From assembly GCA_016870595.1 (NCBI GenBank), contig VGBI01000017.1, forward strand, positions 1-35,740: a DNA stretch of 35,740 nucleotides. The letters run 5' to 3'. This DNA comes from Actinomycetota bacterium (GTDB taxonomy: Bacteria > Actinomycetota > Acidimicrobiia > IMCC26256 > PALSA-555). Below the pieces are notes generated by a model, which made no database searches, was not told where the DNA came from, and worked only from the letters and a program-made list of their open reading frames with translations. Of the stretch, positions 13,249 to 21,677 are shown one piece after another. Position 1 is the first letter of the stretch. Every line of letters begins with the position of its first letter. Position numbers and translations under genes: made by a program.

Positions 13249-15564
13249 GTGGCAGCGGAGGCGACGGCGGTCCCCGGCCCCGACGGCACCGTGGAGGTCT
13301 TCCGCGACGAGTGGGGCATCCCCCACGTCCGGGCCGGGAGCGCCCACGACGCGTTCTTCGGCCAGGGCTTCGTGCACGCTCAGGACCGTCTCGGCCAGCT
13401 CGAGTACGACCGGCGCCGGGCGGCGGGGCGGTGGGCCGAGGTGGCCGGAGGCAGCGCCGTGCCCGCCGACGTCTTCGCCCGGCGGCTCGACCTCGTCGGA
13501 GCGGCCCGGCGCGAGTACGCGGCGCTGTCCGAGGCGGCCCGGGCGGTCCTCGACGCCTACGCCGCCGGGATCAATGCCGCTCTGGGGCTCGCCCGGCCGC
13601 TCCCCACCGATCTCGCCCGGGCCGGGGTGACCCCGGCGCCGTGGGAGCCGTGGGAGGCCAACGCGGTCTTCCTGATGCGCCACGTGGTGTTCGCGAACTG
13701 GCAGAAGAAGCTCTGGCGGTCCCGGGTGGCCGAGCGCCTCGGGGCCGAGGCCGCGGTCACGCTCGAGACCGACGACCGCAGCGTGCCGCTGATCGTGCCC
13801 CCGGGTGTGACCGCCCCGCCCTTCGCGCTGGACCCGGCCTGGTTCGGGCCGGTGCGTTGGGCCACGGCCATGCTGCGCGGGTCCGATCCCGACTTCCTCG
13901 GCGCGCTCGCGCCCAGGGCCGAAGCCGCCGGCACCGACGGGACCGAGGGAGGCGGGTCGAACTCGTGGGTGCTCGCCGGTGCACGTACCGCGAGCGGACG
14001 CCCGCTGCTGGCGGGGGACCCGCATCGCCAGCTCGAGGTCCCGGGCGTGTACGTCCAGAACCACCTGGCCTGCCCGGAGTTCGATGCGATCGGCTTCGCC
14101 TTCGTCGGGGTCCCCGGGTTCCCGCACTTCGGGCACAATGCCGAGGTCGCGTGGTGCGTCACCAACGCGTACGGCGACTACCAGGATCTCTACGTCGAGC
14201 GCTTTGCCCGCGACGCGACCCCCGATCGGACCGAGGTCGTCGTGGTCCGCGACGGAGAGTCACTGACCGTGCCGTGCTGGACCTCCCCGAACGGTCCCGT
14301 CGTCTTCGGTGACCCCCGGTCCGGCGTGGCGATCGCGATGCAGTCGACCGCACTGCGCGACGCGAGCCGTGGGTTCGAGGTGCTCGCGCCCATGCTGGCG
14401 ACGAACTCCGTCGACGCGCTGCGGGAGGTCATGCGCGACTGGGTCGACCCGGTGAACAACCTGCTGTGCGCCGATCGGGCCGGGAGCATCTGCTACCAGA
14501 CCGTCGGCGTGCTGCCCGTGCGCACTCCCGAGAACGCGTGTGGTCCGGTTCCGGGATGGACCGGGGCCCACGCCTGGGGCGATCCCGTCCCGTACGACGA
14601 CCTGCCGTCGGTGCGCGATCCCGTTTCCGGGGTCATCGTCACCGCCAACCAGCGCATCGTCGGCGTGGGCTACCCCCACCACCTGAGCGACGGCTACTCC
14701 CGCCCGGACCGGGCGGAGCGGATCCTCGCCCGCCTCGCCGAGCTCCGCGACGCGACGGCCGCCGACATGGCCGCCGTGCACCGGGACCTCCAGACCCTCC
14801 GGGTCGAGCCCTGGCGGCGCACCCTGCGGGCGCTGACGCCGCGCGACGACACGGAGCGGGCGGCGGTCGCTGCGGTCGTCGGTTGGGACGGGATCGTGTC
14901 GGTCGACTCGGCCGGCGCGGCGGTCTTCATGGCGGTCCGTGACGCGCTGAGCCGTCGGGTCGCCGCAGGGGCCGTGCTCACCGGCCTGCGGGCGCCGCTG
15001 CGCGACGAGCCGCCCGCCGCGTTCGTCCCTCCGGCCCTGCGGATCTGGCCGGTGCTGTCGGTGTTGCTGGCGGCCGACGACCCGACCCTCCTCGCCCCGG
15101 GCGAGACCTGGCCCGACCTCGTGGCCGGCGCGCTCACCGAAGCGGTGGACCTTCTGCGCGAGCGGCTCGGGCCCGATCCGGGCACCTGGCGTTGGGGCGC
15201 GCTGCACCGGGCGGCGCCCCGCCACCCCCTCTCCCGGGTCCACCCCGAATGGGACGGGGTGCTCGACCCGCCCGCGGTCGAGGTGCCGGGGGAGTGGGAC
15301 ACCGTCTGGGCCACCGCCCACGCGCCCGGCCTCGGCTTCGACGTCACCGGGGCCTCGGTGGCCCGTTACGTGTTCGACCTCGGGGACTGGGACGCCAGCG
15401 GGTGGATCGTGCCCCTCGGCGCGAGCGGCGAGTGCACCGATCCGCACTTCGTCGACCAGCAGGCGGCGTGGGCCGCCGGCGATCTCGTGCCCATGCGCTA
15501 CGCGTGGCCGGGGATCGAGGCCGCGGCGACGGCCCGCGAGACCCTGGTGCCGCTCACCCGTTGA
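13249..15564 (+). CDS. Penicillin acylase family protein (Ntn hydrolase)
   Basis: A 771-aa S45-family amidase precursor, expected to cut itself into small and large subunits at an N-terminal nucleophile serine. The small-subunit part has DEWGIPHVRAGSAHDAFFGQG and VHAQDRLGQLEYDRR. The cleavage site is GGGSNSW with the nucleophile at S237, followed by ASGRPLLAGDPHRQLEVPG and FPHFGHNAEVAWCVTN of the large subunit. Family members hydrolyse amides such as beta-lactam side chains, acyl-homoserine lactones or acyl peptides. There is no signal peptide at the chosen GTG (TAGCCT 6 nt upstream), so it appears cytoplasmic, unlike most family members. The 3' end overlaps the convergent hydrolase by 11 bp. 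Confidence 0.87.
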   Translation: MAAEATAVPGPDGTVEVFRDEWGIPHVRAGSAHDAFFGQGFVHAQDRLGQLEYDRRRAAGRWAEVAGGSAVPADVFARRLDLVGAARREYAALSEAARAVLDAYAAGINAALGLARPLPTDLARAGVTPAPWEPWEANAVFLMRHVVFANWQKKLWRSRVAERLGAEAAVTLETDDRSVPLIVPPGVTAPPFALDPAWFGPVRWATAMLRGSDPDFLGALAPRAEAAGTDGTEGGGSNSWVLAGARTASGRPLLAGDPHRQLEVPGVYVQNHLACPEFDAIGFAFVGVPGFPHFGHNAEVAWCVTNAYGDYQDLYVERFARDATPDRTEVVVVRDGESLTVPCWTSPNGPVVFGDPRSGVAIAMQSTALRDASRGFEVLAPMLATNSVDALREVMRDWVDPVNNLLCADRAGSICYQTVGVLPVRTPENACGPVPGWTGAHAWGDPVPYDDLPSVRDPVSGVIVTANQRIVGVGYPHHLSDGYSRPDRAERILARLAELRDATAADMAAVHRDLQTLRVEPWRRTLRALTPRDDTERAAVAAVVGWDGIVSVDSAGAAVFMAVRDALSRRVAAGAVLTGLRAPLRDEPPAAFVPPALRIWPVLSVLLAADDPTLLAPGETWPDLVAGALTEAVDLLRERLGPDPGTWRWGALHRAAPRHPLSRVHPEWDGVLDPPAVEVPGEWDTVWATAHAPGLGFDVTGASVARYVFDLGDWDASGWIVPLGASGECTDPHFVDQQAAWAAGDLVPMRYAWPGIEAAATARETLVPLTR

Positions 15565-16504
15565 GGAATTCCTCGAGCAGCGCGGTGAGCTCGAGCGGCG
15601 CGTCGCCCTGCAGGCTGTGTCCCGCTCCCGGCACCGCGACCACCGTGCCCGCGGGCTGGCGGCGGCGGAACTCGGCGACGTGGTCGTCGGTCACGACGCT
15701 GCCCCCGGTGGTGCCGTGTGCGAGCAGGACCGGGACCCGCACGCCGCCGAGGTCGTCCCACAGGGAGGTGAAGTCGGGCACGACCGGGTCGTCGGCTCGC
15801 GGCGCCTCAGCGTCGGGACGGAGCGCGAGCTCCATCATCCGGGGGCGCTGGTACCGCCACACCCAGCGACCGTCGGGACGGGGCACGGCGTTGTGGAGCA
15901 CGCCGCGCCGCAGCGACTGCACCGAGCGCGTGGGGTTGAAGGCGACGGTGCGCTCGAGGATCTCGTCGAAGTCGGCGAAGCTCTCGGGCCCCGAGACGAA
16001 CTGGGCGATCGGCGCGGCCCGCTCCTTGTCCACGCCGGGGGTGACGTCGACGAGGACGAGGCGGCGCACGACGTCGGGTGCACGCCCCGCAAGGGCGATC
16101 GCGGTCAGGCCCCCGAGGGACATCCCCACGACCATCCCCGCCTCGGGGGCGAGGGCCCGGATCGCGACCTCGACGTCGGCGGCGTTCTCCCGCGGGCCGA
16201 AGGGCCCGTCTTTGCGGTGGTCGGAGTGCCCGTGGCCGGGGAGGTCGACGGCGAGCAGCGGGCGGCCGAGGGCGAGGGCGACGGTGTCCCAGGTGTGGGC
16301 GTTCTGGGCGCCGCCGTGGATCAGCACGATCTCGGGCGGGGCCGTGCCCCAGACCAGGGCGCTCAGGCGGCGGCCGGTGGATGCGTCCACCACGACGGAG
16401 GTCCGCCGGACCGCCGGGGGGCGGTCGTAGGGGATCCCGAACTCCTCGGCGTTCTCGTGGAACAGGCCGAACTCGTCGTAGTGGAGAGGTTCGTCCGCCG
16501 TCAC
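15554..16504 (-). CDS. Alpha/beta hydrolase
   Basis: A 316-aa alpha/beta-hydrolase fold enzyme. The oxyanion segment VLIHGGAQNAHTWD, the strand LLAVDLPGHGHSD, the nucleophile elbow GMSLGG and the late histidine in VPGAGHSLQGDAP are all in order, with an acid candidate after VPVLLAHGTTGG. The first 50 residues before the core are an extra charged segment. Substrate is unknown (ester, lactone or epoxide are all possible). GTG at 16504 is chosen because TACCGT lies 7 nt upstream; the neighbour ctaA reads away from the same 42-bp gap. Confidence 0.85.
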   Translation of the reverse strand: MTADEPLHYDEFGLFHENAEEFGIPYDRPPAVRRTSVVVDASTGRRLSALVWGTAPPEIVLIHGGAQNAHTWDTVALALGRPLLAVDLPGHGHSDHRKDGPFGPRENAADVEVAIRALAPEAGMVVGMSLGGLTAIALAGRAPDVVRRLVLVDVTPGVDKERAAPIAQFVSGPESFADFDEILERTVAFNPTRSVQSLRRGVLHNAVPRPDGRWVWRYQRPRMMELALRPDAEAPRADDPVVPDFTSLWDDLGGVRVPVLLAHGTTGGSVVTDDHVAEFRRRQPAGTVVAVPGAGHSLQGDAPLELTALLEEFLNG

Positions 16505-16546
16505 GTCGGTGACGGTAACCCACCTGGGGCCGCGTACGCTCGGTCC
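16505..16546. promoter_or_regulatory. Compact 42-bp divergent promoter, hydrolase / ctaA
   Basis: Minus strand TACCGT (16517-16512) sits 7 nt before the GTG at 16504. Plus strand TACGCT (16535-16540) sits 6 nt before the GTG at 16547. The two -10-like hexamers are only 17 bp apart, so RNA polymerases would compete and the -35 regions overlap. There is no room for a conventional leader on either side. Confidence 0.55.
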
Positions 16547-17491
16547 GTGCGCCGCCTCCGTCTCCAGCCTGCGACGTACCGGAAGGTGGCGTTGGCCGCG
16601 GTGGTGCTCCTCGCCGGGATCATCGTCACCGGTGCCGCCGTGCGCCTGACCGGCTCGGGCCTTGGTTGCCCCGAGTGGCCGAGCTGCGAGCGGACCCAGT
16701 TCCACCCCGACTCGGGCGACCTCCACGCCATGATCGAGTTCGTCAACCGGATGGTGACCGGGCTCGTCTCGGTGGTCGTGATCGCGTGTGTGCTCGGATC
16801 CCTGTGGCGCGAGCCCCGGCGCCGTGATCTGATCGGCTGGTCGCTCGGGCTCGTGGCCGGGGTCTTCGCCCAGGCCGTGCTCGGCGGCTTCGTGGTGATC
16901 TTCCACCTCCAGCCCCCGTTCGTCATGGGGCACTTCATCCTGTCGCTCGTGCTCCTGTGGAACGCGCTGGTGCTCTACAAGCGGGCGGGTACCCCGCCCG
17001 GACCGGCCCGGCTCGCGGTCGACCCTCGGGTGCGCACGGTGAGCCGGGCCCTGCTCGTCACCGTGTCGGTCGTGGTCGTCACCGGCACGGTGGTCACGGC
17101 CACCGGGCCGCACGGTGGCGACGAGGAGGCCCGCCGGTTCGGGTTCGAGATCAGCAGCGTCGCCCGGATCCACGGCATCAGCGTGATGGCGTTCCTGGCC
17201 CTCACGCTGCTCACCTTGTGGATGGTCCAGCGGCTCGCGGCCGACGACGGCGTGCGCAACCGGATCGGCGCCGTGCTGTTCATCGCCCTGGCCCAAGCCG
17301 CGATCGGCTACATCCAGTACCTCAACGACATCCCGGCGCTGCTCGTCGGGATGCACGTCGCCGGGGCCACGGCGCTGTGGGCCGCGGTCGTGTGGTTCCA
17401 CCTCGGGCTCTTCGTGCGGGGTCCCGCCCCGACCGAGGACGGCACCGAGGCGCCCGACCGCCCGGACCGCGACCGGCTCCAGCCCGCCTGA
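16547..17491 (+). CDS. ctaA: Haem A synthase, COX15/CtaA family
   Basis: A 314-aa membrane protein with about eight transmembrane helices that oxidises the C8 methyl of haem O to give haem A for aa3-type cytochrome oxidase. The first loop has the paired cysteines of GCPEWPSC after TGSGLGCP, and the second helix carries IEFVNRMVTG. There the usual histidine of the E-x2-H motif is replaced by Asn, a change also known from actinobacterial CtaA. Later haem-ligand histidines are visible in FVMGHFILS, RIHGISVMAF and GMHVAGA. The start GTG has TACGCT 6 nt upstream. The haem O synthase gene of the same pathway lies separately at 30377-31297. Confidence 0.9.
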   Translation: MRRLRLQPATYRKVALAAVVLLAGIIVTGAAVRLTGSGLGCPEWPSCERTQFHPDSGDLHAMIEFVNRMVTGLVSVVVIACVLGSLWREPRRRDLIGWSLGLVAGVFAQAVLGGFVVIFHLQPPFVMGHFILSLVLLWNALVLYKRAGTPPGPARLAVDPRVRTVSRALLVTVSVVVVTGTVVTATGPHGGDEEARRFGFEISSVARIHGISVMAFLALTLLTLWMVQRLAADDGVRNRIGAVLFIALAQAAIGYIQYLNDIPALLVGMHVAGATALWAAVVWFHLGLFVRGPAPTEDGTEAPDRPDRDRLQPA

Positions 17492-17505
17492 ACCGAGCGG
17501 GGTCG

Positions 17506-17520
17506 GCGCCGGGCCGGCGC
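17506..17520 (+). terminator. Possible hairpin after ctaA
   Basis: GCGCC-GGGCC-GGCGC forms a 5-bp stem with a 5-nt loop 14 nt after the ctaA stop. It could open to a 7-bp repeat with a 1-nt centre. No T-run follows, so this is a weak terminator candidate. Confidence 0.3.
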
Positions 17521-17576
17521 TGAGGGGCTCTCAGTCGGCGGCCGCGGGAGCGACGCGCCGGGGCCACCATGGCGGC

Positions 17577-17952
17577 ATGACCACTCATGGGACCGGACCG
17601 TCGGGCGCCGCGCCGAACTCGCCCACCTCGCCCACCGCGCCGGACTTCCCGCCGGTCGCCGGTTCGCCGTCGGCGCCCAGCCGCCGCCGGATCCTCGGCC
17701 TCCTCGGCGGCGTCGGCGGCCGGCGGCCCGAAGCTGTTGACCTCGCAACTGGCGTTCCCGGAGGAGGCGTGCGCTGCCGTGTATTCCCAGCTCGGGTACG
17801 AGGTGAGTCAGCGCAACTTCCCCCAGACCCCGGTCAGCCGCGACAACGTCTTCCGCGACGGGGTGGGCCAGCAGATGGCGACGGTCACGGGCACGGCGCC
17901 CGGAGGCCTCACTGCCACGCTGACCCTCGCGGTCCGGGCCGGGGCGGTCTGA
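17577..17952 (+). pseudogene. Small exported-type gene with apparent frameshift
   Basis: Two coding-like pieces lie in adjacent frames. From ATG 17577 (CACCAT 6 nt upstream) the frame gives a Pro/Ser/Ala-rich N-terminus and SRRRILGLLGGVGG, which looks like the start of a twin-arginine or lipoprotein signal. After about 17720 the coding character moves by +1 to the frame ending at 17952, which reads LLTSQLAFPEEACAAVYSQL, then GYEVSQRNFPQTPVSRDNVF and a tail of MATVTGTAPGGLTATLTLAV. The N-terminal translation of this second frame is Arg/Pro-rich and non-coding in look. The break is inside a GGC/GCG-rich low-complexity run, so a base error in assembly is as likely as a true mutation or programmed shift. 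No family recognised. Confidence 0.5.
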
Positions 17953-18005
17953 GGAACGGCCCCGGGGGAGTCCGCTGCCGTGCGATCCCGGTCGGGCGAA
18001 CGGGC

Positions 18006-18884
18006 TCAGGCGACCCCGGGCACGGCGACGACGGCGACCTCGACCGCGCCCTCGGCGGCGGCCCGGCGGTGGGCCGGCGTCGGGTCGGGCGCGGTCATTA
18101 CGAAGAGGTGCCGCAGGTCGGGGCCACCGAGGGCACAGGCGAAGGCGGGCTGGCTCGTGCGGACGGTGTCGAGCACCACGCCACCCTCGGCGACGCGGAC
18201 GCACTCGGGGCCCAAGGCGTTCGCAACCCACACCGCACCCTCGGCGTCGAGGCACATGCCGTCCGGAGCCACCGGGTGCGCCGAGAGATCGGCCCACACC
18301 CGACGGTCGGACAGGCAGCCGTCGGCCGCGACCGTGAACGCCGTGAGCCGGAACGCGAGCGTCTCGGCGACGACGAGGGTGCGCCCGTCGGGAGTGACCA
18401 CGGCGCCGTTGGGGAACACCATCTCGTCGGCGGCGACCGTGACGGTGCCGTCGGGGTCGATCCGGCACAGCACCGTGGTCGGAGGACCCGGGTCGCCGAG
18501 GATCCCGGCCAGGCCGTGCTCCTCGAGGAAGGCGTCGAGGTCGAAGCCGAAGTTCCCCACGTAGGCCCGGCCGTGGCGGTCGACCACGAGGTCGTTCACC
18601 CACCACCCGGCGAGGTCGCGCAGGTCGGCGTGCTCGACCAGGTGGGTGCCGTCGTGTCGGAGGACCCGCCGATCGGTCATGGACGACACCACCAGGCTGC
18701 CGTCGGGGAGCCAGCCCAGGCCGGACGGCTGCCCGGGGACCTCGACCTGGCGCTCGTCGTGCCCGTCGAGGGTGAGCGTGTGCACCGCGTGGTCGTAGAA
18801 GTCGGAGTACCAGAGCCGCCCGTCGCGCCAACGGGGCGCCTCGCCGAACCGGAGCCCGGCCCGCAGCACGGTGGTGGTCGTCAC
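18006..18884 (-). CDS. SMP-30/gluconolactonase/LRE family lactonase
   Basis: A 292-aa six-bladed beta-propeller lactonase that opens sugar or related lactones using a divalent metal. The family start FGEAPRWRDGRLWYSDFYDH supplies the first Glu ligand. WVNDLVVDRHGRAYVGNFGF gives the Asn/Asp pair, and APDGMCLDAEGAVWVAN the catalytic Asp segment. The true substrate is unknown. The start GTG (18884) overlaps the stop of the tiny upstream membrane-protein gene by 4 bp (GTGA), so it depends on that gene for transcription. Confidence 0.87.
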   Translation of the reverse strand: MTTTTVLRAGLRFGEAPRWRDGRLWYSDFYDHAVHTLTLDGHDERQVEVPGQPSGLGWLPDGSLVVSSMTDRRVLRHDGTHLVEHADLRDLAGWWVNDLVVDRHGRAYVGNFGFDLDAFLEEHGLAGILGDPGPPTTVLCRIDPDGTVTVAADEMVFPNGAVVTPDGRTLVVAETLAFRLTAFTVAADGCLSDRRVWADLSAHPVAPDGMCLDAEGAVWVANALGPECVRVAEGGVVLDTVRTSQPAFACALGGPDLRHLFVMTAPDPTPAHRRAAAEGAVEVAVVAVPGVA

Positions 18885-19054
18885 GACGACCGTTCCGGGG
18901 CCGCGCCCGCCGTCGTCGATCCCGCGGCCGGGTCGAGGTCGCCCCCGAGGTCGTGGAGGGCCCGCAGGATCTCCGCGCGGCTGCGCAGGAGCCCGGCCAC
19001 GAGGACCACGACGAGACCGGGGACCACCGCCAGGAGCGTGACCAGGACCGCCAT
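18881..19054 (-). CDS. 57-aa single-pass membrane protein
   Basis: Begins MAVLVTLLAVVPGLVVVLVA, an almost uninterrupted hydrophobic segment that should span the membrane. A charged amphipathic stretch (SRAEILRALHDLGGDLDP) and a short tail follow. No family recognised. It is coupled to the lactonase gene by a GTGA overlap. A hexamer TAGCGT (19070-19065) ends 10 nt before the ATG, giving a leader of only a few bases. The length and coupling argue for a real gene. Confidence 0.55.
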   Translation of the reverse strand: MAVLVTLLAVVPGLVVVLVAGLLRSRAEILRALHDLGGDLDPAAGSTTAGAAPERSS

Positions 19055-19297
19055 TCCGGCCAAGACGCTACCGCTCGCCGCGCGGGCCTCCGGCCCCCGT
19101 CGCGCGCCGGGGACGGGGTCACACCGAGCCGGTCGCCCCGGGCCGACACCGGGCCCCGCCCGTGGCCGAGGTGCAGAGCGCGACCGCACCGGTCGCGGAT
19201 CGGAGCACGCCGGAGGTGGCGGTGGGGGCGAGGGTCCACGGGCCGGTCCCGGCTCCCGACCCGGAGGGGTGACGGGTCGGTGTGGGAGGCTCGTGCC
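19055..19297. other. 243-bp intergenic region, no supported gene
   Basis: The region carries the minus-strand promoter TAGCGT (19070-19065) and, at its right end, GAGGCT (19286-19291) exactly 6 nt before the exonuclease ATG. The minus strand from about 19265 to 19119 has coding-like third-position GC but no usable start codon. I see no RNA gene or repeat in it. Confidence 0.4.
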
Positions 19298-20170
19298 ATG
19301 GAGGTCCACCTCGTCGACGGCACCTACGAGCTGTTCCGCCACTACTTCGCCCGACCCGAGCACCTCGACTCCGAGGGCGTCGACGTCGGGGCGGTGCGGG
19401 GCGTGGTCTCGTCGGTGCTCGACCTGCTCGAGGGGGGCGCCACCCACCTCGGGGTCGCCACCGACCACACGGTGGAGTCGTTCCGCAACGATCTCTGGGA
19501 CGGCTACAAGACCGGGGAGGGCATCGACCCGGTGCTGTTCGCCCAGTTCCCCCTCCTCGAGGACGCGCTGCGCTCCCTCGGGGTCGCAGTGTGGGCGATG
19601 GTCGACCACGAGGCCGACGACGGCCTGGCGTCGGCCTGTGCGGTCGCGGTCGCCGACGAACGGGTGCGCCGGGTCCTGATCTGCACACCCGACAAGGACC
19701 TCGCGCAGTGCGTCCGGGACCCGCGCGTCGTGCAGTGGGACCGCCGGGCCGACGTCCGCTACGACGAGGCGGCGGTCGTGGCGAAGTTCGGGGTGCCCCC
19801 GGCGGCGATCCCCGACTACCTCGCCCTGGTCGGCGACAGCGCCGACGGGTTCCCCGGCCTGCGGGGCTGGGGCGCGAAGTCGGCGGCGACCCTCCTCGCC
19901 CGCTACGGCTCGCTCGACGAGATCCCCGATCCGCCGTGGGACGTCACCGTGCGGGGTGCGGCGGCGCTCGCGGCGACCCTGACCGCCGAGCGCGACACGG
20001 CCCGACTGTTCCGCACGCTGGCGACGCTGCGGACCGACGCCGACGTGGGCGACGTCGACGACTGGCGCTGGACCGGTCCGACCGACGCCTTCGCCGCCTG
20101 GACCGCCCGGATGGGTGCGCCCCGGCTGCTCGAGCGGGCGACCCGGCTCAATACGACCAGAGGGGCGTAG
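19298..20170 (+). CDS. Stand-alone 5'-3' exonuclease (FEN / PolI N-domain type)
   Basis: A 290-aa nuclease equal to the N-terminal domain of DNA polymerase I, acting on 5' flaps and RNA primers. It starts MEVHLVDGTYELFRHYF with the first metal aspartate. The acidic cluster continues in VDHEADDGLASACAVA and LICTPDKDLAQCV, and the helix-hairpin-helix reads YLALVGDSADGFPGLRGWG. The polymerase part is absent and the frame ends normally, so this is a free-standing copy. The ATG has GAGGCT 6 nt upstream. The 3' end overlaps the convergent nitroreductase gene by 23 bp. Confidence 0.87.
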   Translation: MEVHLVDGTYELFRHYFARPEHLDSEGVDVGAVRGVVSSVLDLLEGGATHLGVATDHTVESFRNDLWDGYKTGEGIDPVLFAQFPLLEDALRSLGVAVWAMVDHEADDGLASACAVAVADERVRRVLICTPDKDLAQCVRDPRVVQWDRRADVRYDEAAVVAKFGVPPAAIPDYLALVGDSADGFPGLRGWGAKSAATLLARYGSLDEIPDPPWDVTVRGAAALAATLTAERDTARLFRTLATLRTDADVGDVDDWRWTGPTDAFAAWTARMGAPRLLERATRLNTTRGA

Positions 20171-20804
20171 GGATCTCGAACCCCACCGGGGTGCCCCAGT
20201 GGTTGCGGTACGACACCTCGTGCACCGGGATCCGAGGGGCGACCCCCCAGCGGCCCGTGGGGTACCCGAAGGTGACGCACGAGCCGAACTGCCAGTTCTC
20301 CTCGGGCGGCACGCCCAGGATCCCGAGGACCGCCGCGAGCTCGAACACGAACGCCACGGTCCACGCCGAGCCCACGCCCTCGGCGCGCGCCGCCAGCATC
20401 GCCGACCACGTCGACGGATGGATGGAGCCGCCGGTCGGGTCACCCTGGGCGAAGCTGAACAGCATGAGGGGGTAGTCCTCGAAGTGGTCGGCGAGGTGCT
20501 GGGCCGACCGCTGGACCCGCAGCATCTGCGCGTGCTCGGGGTCGTCGGGGGCCGCCGCGGCCGCGGCGATCCGGTCCTTGTAGACGAGGTTCCACACCTG
20601 CTCGAGGCAGCGGCGGTAGATCGGGCCGAGCTGCGCGAGCACCGCCTTGTCGTCGAGGAGGAGGAACCGCCACGTCTGGCTGTTCCCGCCGCTCGGGGCC
20701 CGGATCGCGGCGTCGAGGATCTTGCGCTGCACCTCCTCGGAGATCGGGTCGGGGCGGACCCGGCGCATCGCCCGGGTGGTGTAGAGGGCTTCGTAGACGT
20801 CCAC
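20148..20804 (-). CDS. Nitroreductase family flavoprotein
   Basis: A 218-aa FMN-dependent oxidoreductase. The N-terminal FMN phosphate-binding segment YTTRAMRRVRPDPISEE and AAIRAPSGGNSQTWRFLLLD are diagnostic. The C-terminal half has EGVGSAWTVAFVF and LGILGVPPEENWQFGSCVTF, where family members recontact FMN. The reaction is NAD(P)H- or F420-driven reduction of nitro, quinone or enone groups; the substrate is unknown. GTG at 20804 is chosen at the start of the conserved domain, with CAGGCT 7 nt upstream. Confidence 0.87.
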   Translation of the reverse strand: MDVYEALYTTRAMRRVRPDPISEEVQRKILDAAIRAPSGGNSQTWRFLLLDDKAVLAQLGPIYRRCLEQVWNLVYKDRIAAAAAAPDDPEHAQMLRVQRSAQHLADHFEDYPLMLFSFAQGDPTGGSIHPSTWSAMLAARAEGVGSAWTVAFVFELAAVLGILGVPPEENWQFGSCVTFGYPTGRWGVAPRIPVHEVSYRNHWGTPVGFEIPTPLWSY

Positions 20805-20875
20805 GACCGCCAGCCTGGCACACCCCGGCCCAGGTGACAGACTCCCGGGTGCCCGCGCACCGGCGGGTCGGACGC

Positions 20876-20917
20876 CGGAGGCGACGGGATGCACGACGGA
20901 GGCGACGGGATGCACGA
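20876..20917 (+). repeat. Perfect 21-bp tandem duplication covering RBS and start codon
   Basis: Units 20876-20896 and 20897-20917 are identical. Each contains GGAGG, a 7-nt spacer and an ATG (20889 and 20910). Because 21 is a multiple of three, both ATGs are in the SDR frame, so the gene has two equal ribosome-binding sites and two possible N-termini differing by seven residues. Confidence 0.9.
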
Positions 20918-21668
20918 ACCGCGCGTGGCGCTGGTGACCGGGGGCGGGCGGGGGATCGGGGCGGCGATCACCCTGGCCCTGGCCGCATCGGGCTTCGACG
21001 TGGCCATCAACTACCGCCGTGACGAGAACGCCGCCCGACACACCGCCGACCTCGTCCGGGCCCAGGGGCGCCGGGCCGAGATCTATGCGGCATCGGTCGA
21101 CGACGCCGCCGCCTGCGTGACGATGACCGACGCCGTGCTCGCCGACTTCGGCTACGTCGACACCTTCGTGCACAACGCAGGCATCGCCAGCCGGGGCAAC
21201 GCGGTGGTCGACACCGAGCCGGCCGAGATCGAGCGCCTGTGGCGCACCCACGCCTTCGCGGCGTTCACGATCGCCCAGCAGGTGCTCCCCGGGATGCGCA
21301 CCCGACCCCGGGGCGACGTCGTCATGATCTCCAGCGTGGCCGCCAGCGCGATGGCGGGCTGGTCGGCCCCCTACAACATGGCCAAGGCTGCGCTCGAGGC
21401 GCTGGCCCGCACCCTGGCCAAGGAGGAGCGCCGCCACGGCATCCACGTCAACGTCGTGGCGCCCGGACTCGTCGACACCGACATGGGCCGCCGTCTGGCC
21501 AAGGCGGTGATGGGTGCGGGCGACGACATCCACTCGCTCGACGAGCGCATGGCGTTCGGGCACGTGTGCAGCCCGGAGGAGGTGGCCGAGGTCGTGGCCT
21601 GGCTGGTGTCGGACGCCGCCCGCTACGTCAACGACCAGCGGATCCAGGTCGACGGCGGCACGTTCTGA
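20889..21668 (+). CDS. SDR family oxidoreductase (FabG-like)
   Basis: A 259-aa NAD(P)-dependent short-chain dehydrogenase (252 aa from the second ATG at 20910). The Rossmann glycine motif is VALVTGGGRGIGAAI, followed by VHNAGIASRG, the catalytic serine in MISSVAASAMAG and Y-x3-K as APYNMAKAALEAL. The C-terminus QRIQVDGGTF is typical. Its second residue block after the Rossmann strand, NYRRDENAA, suggests NADPH preference. Substrate unknown. It ends 9 bp before the convergent end of the formate dehydrogenase operon. Confidence 0.87.
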   Translation: MHDGGDGMHEPRVALVTGGGRGIGAAITLALAASGFDVAINYRRDENAARHTADLVRAQGRRAEIYAASVDDAAACVTMTDAVLADFGYVDTFVHNAGIASRGNAVVDTEPAEIERLWRTHAFAAFTIAQQVLPGMRTRPRGDVVMISSVAASAMAGWSAPYNMAKAALEALARTLAKEERRHGIHVNVVAPGLVDTDMGRRLAKAVMGAGDDIHSLDERMAFGHVCSPEEVAEVVAWLVSDAARYVNDQRIQVDGGTF

Positions 21669-21677
21669 GCGACACGC

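Noticed and set aside
19119-19265. Coding-like minus-strand stretch in the gap before the exonuclease gene
   Set aside because: Third-position GC is high, but there is no usable start codon in the frame and no recognisable protein; possibly a remnant.
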